Part shown: positions 1 through 5,702 of the stretch, piece after piece
How the letters are laid out: each line of letters begins with the position of its first letter
Numbering within the stretch: position 1 is the first letter of the stretch
From: Pseudomonadota bacterium
Lineage (GTDB): Bacteria > Desulfobacterota > Desulfovibrionia > Desulfovibrionales > Desulfovibrionaceae
DNA: 8,471 nucleotides
Reading direction: 5' to 3'
NCBI GenBank assembly: GCA_023390395.1
Contig: JAEWCY010000089.1
Location: 1-8,471, forward strand
The notes under the pieces: generated by a model
Seen by the model: the letters and a program-made list of their open reading frames with translations, nothing else
Database searches by the model: none
What the model was told of the DNA's origin: nothing
Position numbers and translations under genes: made by a program

Positions 1-42
1 GGGCGCAACGCCCCGGCTCCGGACCCGCGCCCAAGACCGGCG

Positions 43-75
43 AAAGGGGGGACCGGGGGGCCCAAGGCCCCCCGG
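43..75 (-). terminator. Probable intrinsic terminator of the kor operon
   Basis: A perfect 10-bp stem (53-62 with 66-75, all G/C) closes a 3-nt loop. Read on the minus strand, it starts 31 nt after the korC stop codon and is followed by a C-run ending in TTT (43-51). The stem is very stable but the U-tract is short, so this is an imperfect intrinsic terminator. Its position after the last gene of the operon supports the role. Confidence 0.6.
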
Positions 76-88
76 CCGCCGGAGGCAT
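46..88 (+). repeat. Palindromic intergenic element, copy A
   Basis: This 43-nt element aligns without gaps to the reverse complement of 8127-8169. By my count 37 of 43 positions match, and most mismatches are in the hairpin loop. The shared 3' part (66-88, ending GGAGGCAT) is conserved between copies, as are the two G6 and C6 tracts. Two copies within one 8.5-kb window imply a dispersed family in this genome (inference). Copy A doubles as the kor terminator. Confidence 0.7.
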
Positions 89-105
89 CTCTTCTCTTAC
101 TCTTC

Positions 106-651
106 CTAGTTCTTGAACGTAGCGCCGGCGCGCAGGGCTTCGGCGTTTTTGGGAATGAGGTGGCTGTAGTGCTTGGCGATGACGTGGGAGAGGCTTTCCT
201 CCACCACGGACAGGGGCAGGACGCCCGTGGCCGCGACGTAGGCGCCAAGCGCCACCATGTTGGCCATGCGCGTGTTGCCGAGGCCGTCGGCGATCTCGTT
301 GCAGGGCACGGCCACGACCTTGACCCGCGCCGCGTCGGCGAGGCCGGCGTCGATGAGCGAGGCGTTGAGCACGAGCACCCCGCCGTCGACGAGCTGGGGC
401 TGGAACTTGTCCAGCGACGGCCGGTTCATGATGATGAGGCTTTTGGGGCTGCGGATGATGGGCGAGCCGATGGCGTCGTCGGAGACGACGACGGTGCAGT
501 TGGCCGTGCCGCCGCGCATCTCCGGGCCGTAGACCGGGATATAGGTGACGTTCAAACCATGTTCCATGCCGGCGTAGGCCAGCAGGTTGCCGATGAGCAT
601 CACGCCCTGGCCGCCGAAGCCGGCCATGATCACGTCCTGATACAAACTCAT
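106..651 (-). CDS. korC: 2-oxoacid:ferredoxin oxidoreductase, gamma subunit
   Basis: This is the gamma subunit of a four-subunit 2-oxoacid:ferredoxin oxidoreductase, a cytoplasmic enzyme that oxidatively decarboxylates a 2-oxoacid with CoA to an acyl-CoA and reduced ferredoxin. The 181-residue protein shows the family signature GFGGQGV at residues 11-17 and YGPEMRGG at 41-48, and its length is typical. An upstream in-frame ATG at 690 would add 13 Arg-rich residues. I prefer 651 because AAGGAGG (661-667) sits 9 nt before it and the GFGGQG motif then falls at the usual distance from the N-terminus. Four bases separate it from the korB stop, so its ribosome-binding site lies inside the end of korB, which suggests translational coupling. 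Substrate class (2-oxoglutarate or branched-chain 2-oxoacids) cannot be decided from sequence alone. Confidence 0.9.
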   Translation of the reverse strand: MSLYQDVIMAGFGGQGVMLIGNLLAYAGMEHGLNVTYIPVYGPEMRGGTANCTVVVSDDAIGSPIIRSPKSLIIMNRPSLDKFQPQLVDGGVLVLNASLIDAGLADAARVKVVAVPCNEIADGLGNTRMANMVALGAYVAATGVLPLSVVEESLSHVIAKHYSHLIPKNAEALRAGATFKN

Positions 652-655
652 GACC

Positions 656-1426
656 CTAGTCCTCCTTGGCCGCGTCCTTGAAGACGCCAAGCGGAAAGCC
701 GGGGATCATCTCCTTGCCCACGCGTTCGTTGGCGGCCACGGGCGAGACTCTCCAGTTCGTGGGGCAGGTGGCGAGGAATTCCACGAAGCCGAAGCCTTCG
801 CCCTTGACCTGGACCTCGAAGGCCCGACGCAGGGCGCGCTTGGCTTGCGCCATGTGCTTGACGGAATCGACGGCCACGCGGGAGCTGTAGGCCACGCCGT
901 CGAGGGAAGCGATGATCTCGGCCATGCGCATGGGGCCGCCTTCGCGCTCGGCGCAGCGGCCGGCCGGGCAAGTGGTGGTCTTCTGGCCGATCATGGTGGT
1001 GGGGGCCATCTGGCCGCCGGTCATGCCGTAGACGGTGTTGTTGACGAAGACGATGGAGATGCGCTCGCCCCGGTTGGCGGCGTGCATGATTTCGGCCAGG
1101 CCGATGGAGGCCAGGTCGCCGTCGCCCTGGTAGGCGAAGACGAAGGCGTCGGTGCGGGCGCGCTTGACGCCGGTGGCCACGGCCGGGGCGCGGCCGTGGG
1201 GGGCTTCCACGGTGTCGACCAGGATGTAGTTGTACAGGAACACCGAGCAGCCGATGGAGCTGACGGCGATGGTTTTCCCGACCAGATCGAACTCTTCCAG
1301 GCACTCGGCCACCATGCGGTGGATGACGCCGTGCTGGCAGCCCGGGCAGTAGTGGGTGGGCACGTCGGCCAGGGCGGCCGGACGGTCGAAGACCAGTTCT
1401 TCCTTGATGTCAGGCTGGCAGGACAT
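656..1426 (-). CDS. korB: 2-oxoacid:ferredoxin oxidoreductase, beta (TPP-binding) subunit
   Basis: This is the thiamine-diphosphate-binding subunit of the 2-oxoacid:ferredoxin oxidoreductase, 256 residues. The TPP/Mg2+ motif is clear: GDGD at 101-104, NN at 129-130 and YGMTGGQ at 133-139. Four cysteines (C27 and C30 in YCPGCQHG, C60 in SIGCS, C221 in CPTNW) match the spacing of the 4Fe-4S ligands known in this subunit family, so it probably carries its own cluster. The ATG directly abuts the korA stop (TAAATG, no intervening base), and a purine-rich AAAGGGGG stretch in the last codons of korA acts as the ribosome-binding site. The gene is complete. The family assignment is secure but the substrate is not: the same architecture occurs in 2-oxoglutarate (Kor/Oor) and 2-oxoisovalerate (Vor) enzymes. 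Confidence 0.93.
   Translation of the reverse strand: MSCQPDIKEELVFDRPAALADVPTHYCPGCQHGVIHRMVAECLEEFDLVGKTIAVSSIGCSVFLYNYILVDTVEAPHGRAPAVATGVKRARTDAFVFAYQGDGDLASIGLAEIMHAANRGERISIVFVNNTVYGMTGGQMAPTTMIGQKTTTCPAGRCAEREGGPMRMAEIIASLDGVAYSSRVAVDSVKHMAQAKRALRRAFEVQVKGEGFGFVEFLATCPTNWRVSPVAANERVGKEMIPGFPLGVFKDAAKED
661..667 (-). promoter_or_regulatory. Shine-Dalgarno site of korC, inside korB
   Basis: On the minus strand this reads AAGGAGG, 9 nt before the ATG at 651. It decides the korC start against the ATG at 690, and it is embedded in the last codons of korB. Confidence 0.75.
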
Positions 1427-2488
1427 TTAGGCCCCCTTTACGGCAGCCCGGATGGGCTCCACGAATTCGTCGGGCGTGGGCAGGTTGCCGGGGAACACGC
1501 CGTAGAAGTCGGAATCGGCCAGGCCGCGCACGGCCAGGCGCACGTCGTCGACCATCTGGCCGAGGTTGTGTTCGATGGTGAGGAAGCGCTTGCCGGCCGC
1601 GGCCAGGGTGCGCAGCTTGTCCTCGGGGAAGGGGTAGAGGGTGACGGGCCGCAGCAGGCCGACCTTTTGGCCCTCGGCGCGCAGCACGCGCACGGCGGTC
1701 TTGGCGATGCGGCCGATGGAGCCGAAGGCCACGACCACGAGGGCGGCGTCGGCGGTTTCGAAATCCTCGAACAGGACTTCGGCGCGCATGGCCTCGTATT
1801 TCTTCTGGAGAAGCCTGTTCTGGCCGGCCAGGGCTCCGTCTTCGAGGAAGAGCGACTTGAGGAGCCTGGGGGCGCGTTCGCCCCTGCCGGTCAGCTTCCA
1901 GTCGCCGCCCTCGGCGGGATCGACGGGGAGCGGCTCGCGCGGCGTGACCGGCTCCTTCATCTGGCCGACGATGGCGTCGCCGAGGATGAGCACCGGGTTG
2001 CGGTACTTGTAGGCCAGCTCGAAGGCGGTGAAGGTCAGGTCGTAGCATTCCTGGCAGGTGGCCGGGGCCAGGGTCAGGGTGCGGTAGTCGCCGTGGCCGC
2101 CGCCCTTGACGGACTGGAAGTAGTCGCCCTGGGAGGGGCCGATGTCGCCGAGGCCGGGGCCGCCCCTGTTCATGTTGACGACCACGCCCGGCAGTTCCGA
2201 ACCGGCCATGTAGGAGATGGCCTCCTGCATGAGGGACACGCCCGGGCTCGACGAGGTGGTCATGGCGCGCACGCCGCAGGCCGCCGCGCCGAGCAGCATG
2301 TTGGCCGCCGCGACTTCGGACTCGGCCTGGACGAACTGGCCGCCGGCGGCGGGCATGGCCGAGGAGAGCATCTCGGGAATGTCGTTTTGCGGGGTGATGG
2401 GGTAGCCGAAGTAACAGCGGCAGCCGGCGGCCAGAGCGCCCTGGGCGATGGCCTCGTTGCCCTTGATGAAGACGCGCTTGGCCGACAT
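1427..2488 (-). CDS. korA: 2-oxoacid:ferredoxin oxidoreductase, alpha subunit (KorA/VorB type)
   Basis: This is the alpha subunit (pyrimidine-binding domain plus transketolase C-terminal-like domain) of the 2-oxoacid:ferredoxin oxidoreductase, 353 residues. Visible family features are FGYPITPQNDIPE at 27-39, the acidic ESE at 56-58 (the conserved Glu that activates TPP in this fold), SSSPG at 79-83 and NRGGPGLG at 107-114. No N-terminal gamma domain is fused, as expected because korC is a separate gene. The start is chosen at 2488: its ATG overlaps the korD stop as TGATG, and AAGGAG (2497-2502) sits 8 nt upstream. Longer in-frame extensions run through korD and are spurious. Proteins of this type are often labelled 3-methyl-2-oxobutanoate dehydrogenase VorB. 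The D-A-B-C gene order equals that of oorDABC (2-oxoglutarate:acceptor oxidoreductase) of epsilonproteobacteria. I keep the substrate open. Confidence 0.92.
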   Translation of the reverse strand: MSAKRVFIKGNEAIAQGALAAGCRCYFGYPITPQNDIPEMLSSAMPAAGGQFVQAESEVAAANMLLGAAACGVRAMTTSSSPGVSLMQEAISYMAGSELPGVVVNMNRGGPGLGDIGPSQGDYFQSVKGGGHGDYRTLTLAPATCQECYDLTFTAFELAYKYRNPVLILGDAIVGQMKEPVTPREPLPVDPAEGGDWKLTGRGERAPRLLKSLFLEDGALAGQNRLLQKKYEAMRAEVLFEDFETADAALVVVAFGSIGRIAKTAVRVLRAEGQKVGLLRPVTLYPFPEDKLRTLAAAGKRFLTIEHNLGQMVDDVRLAVRGLADSDFYGVFPGNLPTPDEFVEPIRAAVKGA

Positions 2489-2727
2489 CAGTCGTTCTCC
2501 TTGGCTTTGCTTTTGACGCTGCGCCAGACCTTGATGGCCACGTCCGGGCACATCTGGGCGCAGGCGGCGCAGCCCGTGCACTTGTCCTTCCCGGCCTCGG
2601 GGACTTCGGCCACCTTGTAGCCCTTGGCGTTGAAACGCGAGGAGGCGGCGATGATGGTCTTGGGGCAGACCTGGGCGCACAGCAGGCAGCCCTTGCACCG
2701 TTCCTCGTCGATGACGATCCGCGACAT
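2488..2727 (-). CDS. korD: 2-oxoacid:ferredoxin oxidoreductase, delta subunit (2[4Fe-4S] ferredoxin)
   Basis: This is a small electron-transfer subunit of 79 residues, carrying electrons from the TPP-containing subunits to an external ferredoxin. Two classical CxxCxxCxxxCP motifs are present: C11, C14, C17 and C21, then C50, C53, C56 and C60. The tail is Lys-rich. The ATG at 2727 is preceded by AAGGAG (2735-2740) at 7 nt. An upstream ATG at 2814 would add 29 residues of unferredoxin-like sequence running through the intergenic hairpin, so I reject it. It is the first gene of the korDABC cluster and lies 111 nt after queA. Its last base overlaps korA by one nucleotide. I see no convincing sigma-70 promoter in the gap, so transcription may come from the upstream genes or from a weak promoter. 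Confidence 0.9.
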   Translation of the reverse strand: MSRIVIDEERCKGCLLCAQVCPKTIIAASSRFNAKGYKVAEVPEAGKDKCTGCAACAQMCPDVAIKVWRSVKSKAKEND

Positions 2728-2734
2728 CGGTTCA

Positions 2735-2740
2735 CTCCTT
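2735..2740 (-). promoter_or_regulatory. Shine-Dalgarno site of korD
   Basis: This reads AAGGAG on the minus strand, 7 nt before the ATG at 2727. It selects the short 79-residue ferredoxin over the extended frame starting at 2814. Confidence 0.75.
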
Positions 2741-2777
2741 TGCGGGTGCGTCGGGCATGGGGCGAAATCCGCCCGCC

Positions 2778-2798
2778 GGGAGAGCCCGCTGCTCTCCC
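2778..2798 (-). terminator. Hairpin between queA and korD (terminator or attenuator candidate)
   Basis: A perfect 8-bp inverted repeat (GGGAGAGC at 2778-2785 and GCTCTCCC at 2791-2798) encloses a 5-nt loop. It lies 40 nt downstream of the queA stop and 50 nt upstream of the korD ATG. On the minus strand no U-tract follows, so it would be a poor intrinsic terminator. It may instead protect a processed 5' end or attenuate read-through into kor. Confidence 0.35.
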
Positions 2799-2838
2799 TG
2801 CCCGGGAAAACCAAGAGACGGGGGACGCCGGAGGGCGG

Positions 2839-3942
2839 CTATGCGCGCACCAACATGGCGTCGCCGTAGGAAAAAAAGCGGTAGCCGGAAGCGATGGCCT
2901 CGCCGTAGGCGGCGAGCAGGCGTTGGCGCCCGACCAGGGCGGCCAGCATAATCACCAGGGATGATCCAGGCAAATGGAAATTCGTGACCATGCCGTCGAG
3001 CACCCGGAAGGCGTGGCCCGGGCGGATGAAGATGTCGGTCTCGCCGGCGAAGGCCGTCATCTCCCCGGCCTCGCGCACCACGCCTTCAAGGGTCCGGGCG
3101 GCGGTGGTGCCCACGGCGACGACGGCGCGGCCCTCTTCCCTGGCCCGGCGCACGGCCGCGGCGGTTTCGGCCGGCACCTCGATCCATTCCCTGTGCATGG
3201 CGTGGTCGCGGATGTCCTCCACCCGCACCGGCGAGAAGGTGCCGATGCCCACGTGGCAGGTGACGCTGGCCAGGCCGAAGCCGCGCGCGGCCAGCGTGTC
3301 CAGCAGTTCCCGCGTGAAATGCAGGCCGGCCGTCGGCGCGGCGGCCGAGCCCAGCTTGTCGTCGCGGGCGTAGACGGTCTGGTAGGTCTCGCGGTCGCCG
3401 GCGTCGTCGGCGCGCCGGATGTAGGGCGGCAGGGGCACGTGGCCGATGCGCGAGAGGATGTCCGGCAGGCTGCCGCGCCAGGTCAAGACGAAGTCGGTGT
3501 GGCCGAAGGCCCCCCGCCTGGTGGCGGTGAGGTGCAGGTCCGGGGCGAAGTCGACGCGGTCGCCGGGCCTCGGCGGCCGCGAGACGCGAAGGAGCCCCGA
3601 GGCCGGGGCGCTCGTCCAGCCCGTGTCCGGGTCCGTCGTCGGGGAGAGCAGCGCCACGGGCGTGGTGAGGAGCAGCTCCGCCGCGCCGCCCGTGGGCTTT
3701 TGGCCGAAAAGGCGCACCGGGGCCACCTTGGTGTCGTTGACCACGAGCAGCGCACCAGGGGGGAGCAGGGCCGGCAGGTCGGCAAAGACGGCGTGGCCGA
3801 CCGCGCCCGTGGCCCGGTCGAGGGTCATGAGGCGGCAGGCGTCGCGCTTTTCACAGGGCCGCTCGGCAATATGCCCGTCGGGCAGGTCGAAGCGGTAGGA
3901 GGCGAGCAGGTCGTCCGAAGTGGGCGGGGTGTCGTGGGGCAA
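2839..3942 (-). CDS. queA: S-adenosylmethionine:tRNA ribosyltransferase-isomerase QueA
   Basis: QueA transfers and isomerises the ribosyl part of S-adenosylmethionine onto 7-aminomethyl-7-deazaguanine in tRNA, giving epoxyqueuosine, the penultimate step of queuosine synthesis at wobble position 34. The 367-residue protein is slightly longer than usual and carries the family motifs in order: NDTKV (69-73), LPPYIRR (171-177), RETYQTVYA (184-192), SAAAPTAGLHFT (199-210), HVGIGTF (230-236), HAMHREW (247-253), NFHLPGSSL (321-329) and YRFFSYGDAM (354-363). The start appears to be TTG at 3942. No ATG or GTG lies between the in-frame stop at 3967-3969 (which is the lipB stop codon itself) and the conserved N-terminus. 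Only a weak GGGA purine match precedes it, so initiation is probably inefficient or coupled to lipB. It is the third gene of the DHH-lipB-queA run. Confidence 0.95.
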   Translation of the reverse strand: MPHDTPPTSDDLLASYRFDLPDGHIAERPCEKRDACRLMTLDRATGAVGHAVFADLPALLPPGALLVVNDTKVAPVRLFGQKPTGGAAELLLTTPVALLSPTTDPDTGWTSAPASGLLRVSRPPRPGDRVDFAPDLHLTATRRGAFGHTDFVLTWRGSLPDILSRIGHVPLPPYIRRADDAGDRETYQTVYARDDKLGSAAAPTAGLHFTRELLDTLAARGFGLASVTCHVGIGTFSPVRVEDIRDHAMHREWIEVPAETAAAVRRAREEGRAVVAVGTTAARTLEGVVREAGEMTAFAGETDIFIRPGHAFRVLDGMVTNFHLPGSSLVIMLAALVGRQRLLAAYGEAIASGYRFFSYGDAMLVRA

Positions 3943-3966
3943 GGCGAAGTTCCCGTGGGCGGTCGT

Positions 3967-4602
3967 TTAGAGGCGCGCCAGGCCGGCCGCGACCAGGTCG
4001 GCCATGCGGGCCATGGCCTGGGCCATGTCCACGGGCCGGCCCGTCTCCAGGGCGGCCGAGGTCATGGCCACGCCCGAAAGGCCGCAGGGCACGATGGCGT
4101 CGAAAAGGCGCAGGTCGTTGTCCAGGTTGACGGCGATGCCGTGGGTGGCCACGCCGCGCGACACGTGGATGCCAAGCGAGGCGATCTTGCGCTCGCCGAC
4201 CCACAGCCCGAGCGGGTTGATGCGGCAGGCCGCCGCCACGCCAAATCCCGCGAGCAGGTCCCGGCCAAGCCCCAGCACCCAGTCCACGAAGCTCTTGACC
4301 CCGAACCCGAGCGGCCGCAGCGCCATCACCGGATAGACGACCAACTGGCCGGGGTTGTGCACCGTGGTCCCGCCGCCGCGGTCGGTCTGGACGAGGTCCA
4401 CCCCCGGCGGCGCGAAAAGCACCTTGTTGATGGGTTTGTTGCCGCCGAGCGTGATGACCGGGTCGTGCTCCAGGACGAACACGGTCCCGGCGGTCGCCCC
4501 GGCCTTGACCGCCGCCGCCGTCTCCTCCTGCAGGGCCAGGGCCTCGGCGTAGCCGATGCGGCCGAGCAGGCGCACCTCGGGCCTCGCGCCGGACTCAGCC
4601 AT
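3967..4602 (-). CDS. lipB: Octanoyl-[acyl carrier protein]:protein N-octanoyltransferase LipB
   Basis: LipB moves an octanoyl group from acyl carrier protein to a lysine of lipoyl domains, the first step of lipoate assembly. The 211-residue protein has EHDPVITLG at 45-53, the pocket motif DRGGGTTVHNPGQL at 74-87, the catalytic lysine at K139 (KIASLGI), THGIAVNL at 153-160 and the acyl-thioester cysteine C173 in PCG. These positions match the Cys/Lys dyad of E. coli LipB (213 residues). I choose the ATG at 4602 because the alternative at 4626 has no ribosome-binding purines and adds eight unconserved residues. The ATG at 4602 follows GGCGGA and overlaps the end of the DHH gene by 8 nt. No lipA is present in this window. 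A probable client in sulfate reducers is the glycine-cleavage H protein (inference). Confidence 0.94.
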   Translation of the reverse strand: MAESGARPEVRLLGRIGYAEALALQEETAAAVKAGATAGTVFVLEHDPVITLGGNKPINKVLFAPPGVDLVQTDRGGGTTVHNPGQLVVYPVMALRPLGFGVKSFVDWVLGLGRDLLAGFGVAAACRINPLGLWVGERKIASLGIHVSRGVATHGIAVNLDNDLRLFDAIVPCGLSGVAMTSAALETGRPVDMAQAMARMADLVAAGLARL

Positions 4603-5527
4603 CGCCGTCCGCCACGAGGCCGGCATCGAGCAGGGCCGTCACATCGGCGATGACCCGCTCGGCCTGGTTCTCCGGCACCTGGCAGGTGCCGACGTTTTTG
4701 TGCCCGCCGCCGCCGTAGGACAGCATGAGCCGGCCGATGTCCGTGGGGTTGGAGCGGTCGAAGATGGACTTGCCGACCGTGAGCACCACGTTCTGCCTGG
4801 CCTTGCCCCAGATGACCTGCACGCTCACGTTGCATTCCGGGAAAAGAGCGTAGGCCGTAAACCGGTTGCCGGTATAGATCTCCTCCTGCTCGCGCAGGTC
4901 GATGAGCAGCACCTTGCCGACGACCTTGGAGCGCTCCCGCAGCATGCCGGCGAACTGCTCCTCCTGCTCGAAATAGCGCCGGACGCGTTCGGCCACGTCG
5001 GGATCGGCCAGGATCGTCTCCACCGGCTCGTGGCGGCAGAGGTCCACCAGGCGCATCATGAGCTGGTAGTTGCTGATGCGGTAGTCGCGGTAACGGCCAA
5101 GGCCCGTGCGCGGGTCCATGATGAAGCTGAGCAGTATCCAGCCCTCGGGCCTGGCCACTTCCCCTGGCGTCAGGTCCCCGCTGTCGCAGCGGTCCACGTA
5201 TGCGAGCATCTTGTCGAAGCTGACCGGGAACTTGTCGTGCCCGCCGTAATACTCCCAGATGACCCGGGCGCAGCTCGGATAGTGCTTGGAAGCGCCCTTG
5301 AACTCGATGTCGCCCAGGCGGTCGGCCTCGCTGGTGTGGTGGTCGAACCACAGCCCGCAGCCCGGGGCATAGGGCACGTTGGCCAGGATGTCGTCGGGAC
5401 CGCACGCCACCTTGCCGTCCTGCACGTCCTTGGGGTGCACGAACACCCATTCGTCCATGACGCCGGCTTCCTTGAGCAGCACGGCGCAGATGAGCCCGTC
5501 GAAATCCGAACGGGTGAGCAGCCGCAT
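4595..5527 (-). CDS. DHH/DHHA1-family phosphoesterase
   Basis: This is a soluble 310-residue phosphoesterase of the DHH superfamily, which includes RecJ, nanoRNase/pAp phosphatases and type II pyrophosphatases/exopolyphosphatases. Metal-binding motifs are visible: D8 and D10 in SDFDG, D62-H63-H64 in WFDHH, D112 and D115 in DRCDSGD. The C-terminal DHHA1 domain has its glycine-rich motif GGGGH at 272-276. There is no signal peptide or membrane segment. The motif I form (TRSDFDGL) lacks the usual preceding His seen in many nanoRNases, so I do not assign oligoribonuclease or polyphosphatase activity. The start at 5527 is set by AAGGAGG (5533-5539); in-frame upstream sequence crosses the promoter. 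It leads the minus-strand cluster and overlaps lipB. Substrate unknown. Confidence 0.85.
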   Translation of the reverse strand: MRLLTRSDFDGLICAVLLKEAGVMDEWVFVHPKDVQDGKVACGPDDILANVPYAPGCGLWFDHHTSEADRLGDIEFKGASKHYPSCARVIWEYYGGHDKFPVSFDKMLAYVDRCDSGDLTPGEVARPEGWILLSFIMDPRTGLGRYRDYRISNYQLMMRLVDLCRHEPVETILADPDVAERVRRYFEQEEQFAGMLRERSKVVGKVLLIDLREQEEIYTGNRFTAYALFPECNVSVQVIWGKARQNVVLTVGKSIFDRSNPTDIGRLMLSYGGGGHKNVGTCQVPENQAERVIADVTALLDAGLVADGDG

Positions 5528-5532
5528 AGAGG

Positions 5533-5539
5533 CCTCCTT
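5533..5539 (-). promoter_or_regulatory. Shine-Dalgarno site of the DHH gene
   Basis: This reads AAGGAGG on the minus strand, 5 nt before the ATG at 5527. It excludes the longer frame that begins at 5692 and would include the promoter. Confidence 0.75.
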
Positions 5540-5586
5540 GCCTGAAACGAAAGCGCCCCGGGACCAAAGCCGGCGCACGATCGGAA

Positions 5587-5615
5587 ATTCTAGCCCAGGG
5601 CACAGCGGGAGGCAA
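5587..5615 (-). promoter_or_regulatory. Sigma-70-like promoter for DHH-lipB-queA (and possibly kor)
   Basis: On the minus strand, TTGCCT (5610-5615) and TAGAAT (5587-5592) are separated by exactly 17 nt. Transcription would start near 5580, giving a leader of about 53 nt ahead of the DHH ATG. The -35 hexamer has 4 of 6 consensus bases and the -10 has 5 of 6. No experimental support is available. Confidence 0.55.
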
Positions 5616-5656
5616 CACGCGACCGGGCGGCCAACCGGACGCGGCGCATTTTTCCT

Positions 5657-5685
5657 TTGCCAACAAACCGGTTTTCCTGTGAAAT
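5657..5685 (+). promoter_or_regulatory. Weak promoter candidate with palindrome upstream of the plus-strand gene
   Basis: TTGCCA (5657-5662) and TGAAAT (5680-5685) are 17 nt apart, and the spacer contains the perfect 10-bp palindrome AAACCGGTTT (5665-5674), a possible operator. The predicted start near 5692 would fall in the Shine-Dalgarno sequence, leaving almost no leader, which weakens the case. Confidence 0.25.
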
Positions 5686-5690
5686 GCCAC

Positions 5691-5695
5691 AAGGA
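5691..5695 (+). promoter_or_regulatory. Shine-Dalgarno site of the plus-strand gene
   Basis: AAGGA lies 7 nt before the ATG at 5703 and chooses this start over the open frame that continues upstream into the divergent DHH gene. Confidence 0.6.
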
Positions 5696-5702
5696 TCATC
5701 CC

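Larger units (their letters stand above)
1..105. other. Intergenic DNA downstream of the kor operon
   Basis: No credible reading frame is seen here. The segment begins with a small hairpin (arms GGGCG at 1-5 and CGCCC at 9-13) and then carries the palindromic element listed separately at 46-88. The base runs are heavily G and C. The gene beyond the left edge cannot be judged from this window. Confidence 0.6.

Noticed and set aside
650..2620. Plus-strand open frame of 656 codons
   Set aside because: It lies antisense to korB and korA, with His/Gly/Ala-rich low-complexity translation. It is a shadow of the G/C-ending codon pattern.
2974..4653. Plus-strand open frame of 559 codons
   Set aside because: It lies antisense to queA and lipB, has no domain signal, and has a biased composition.
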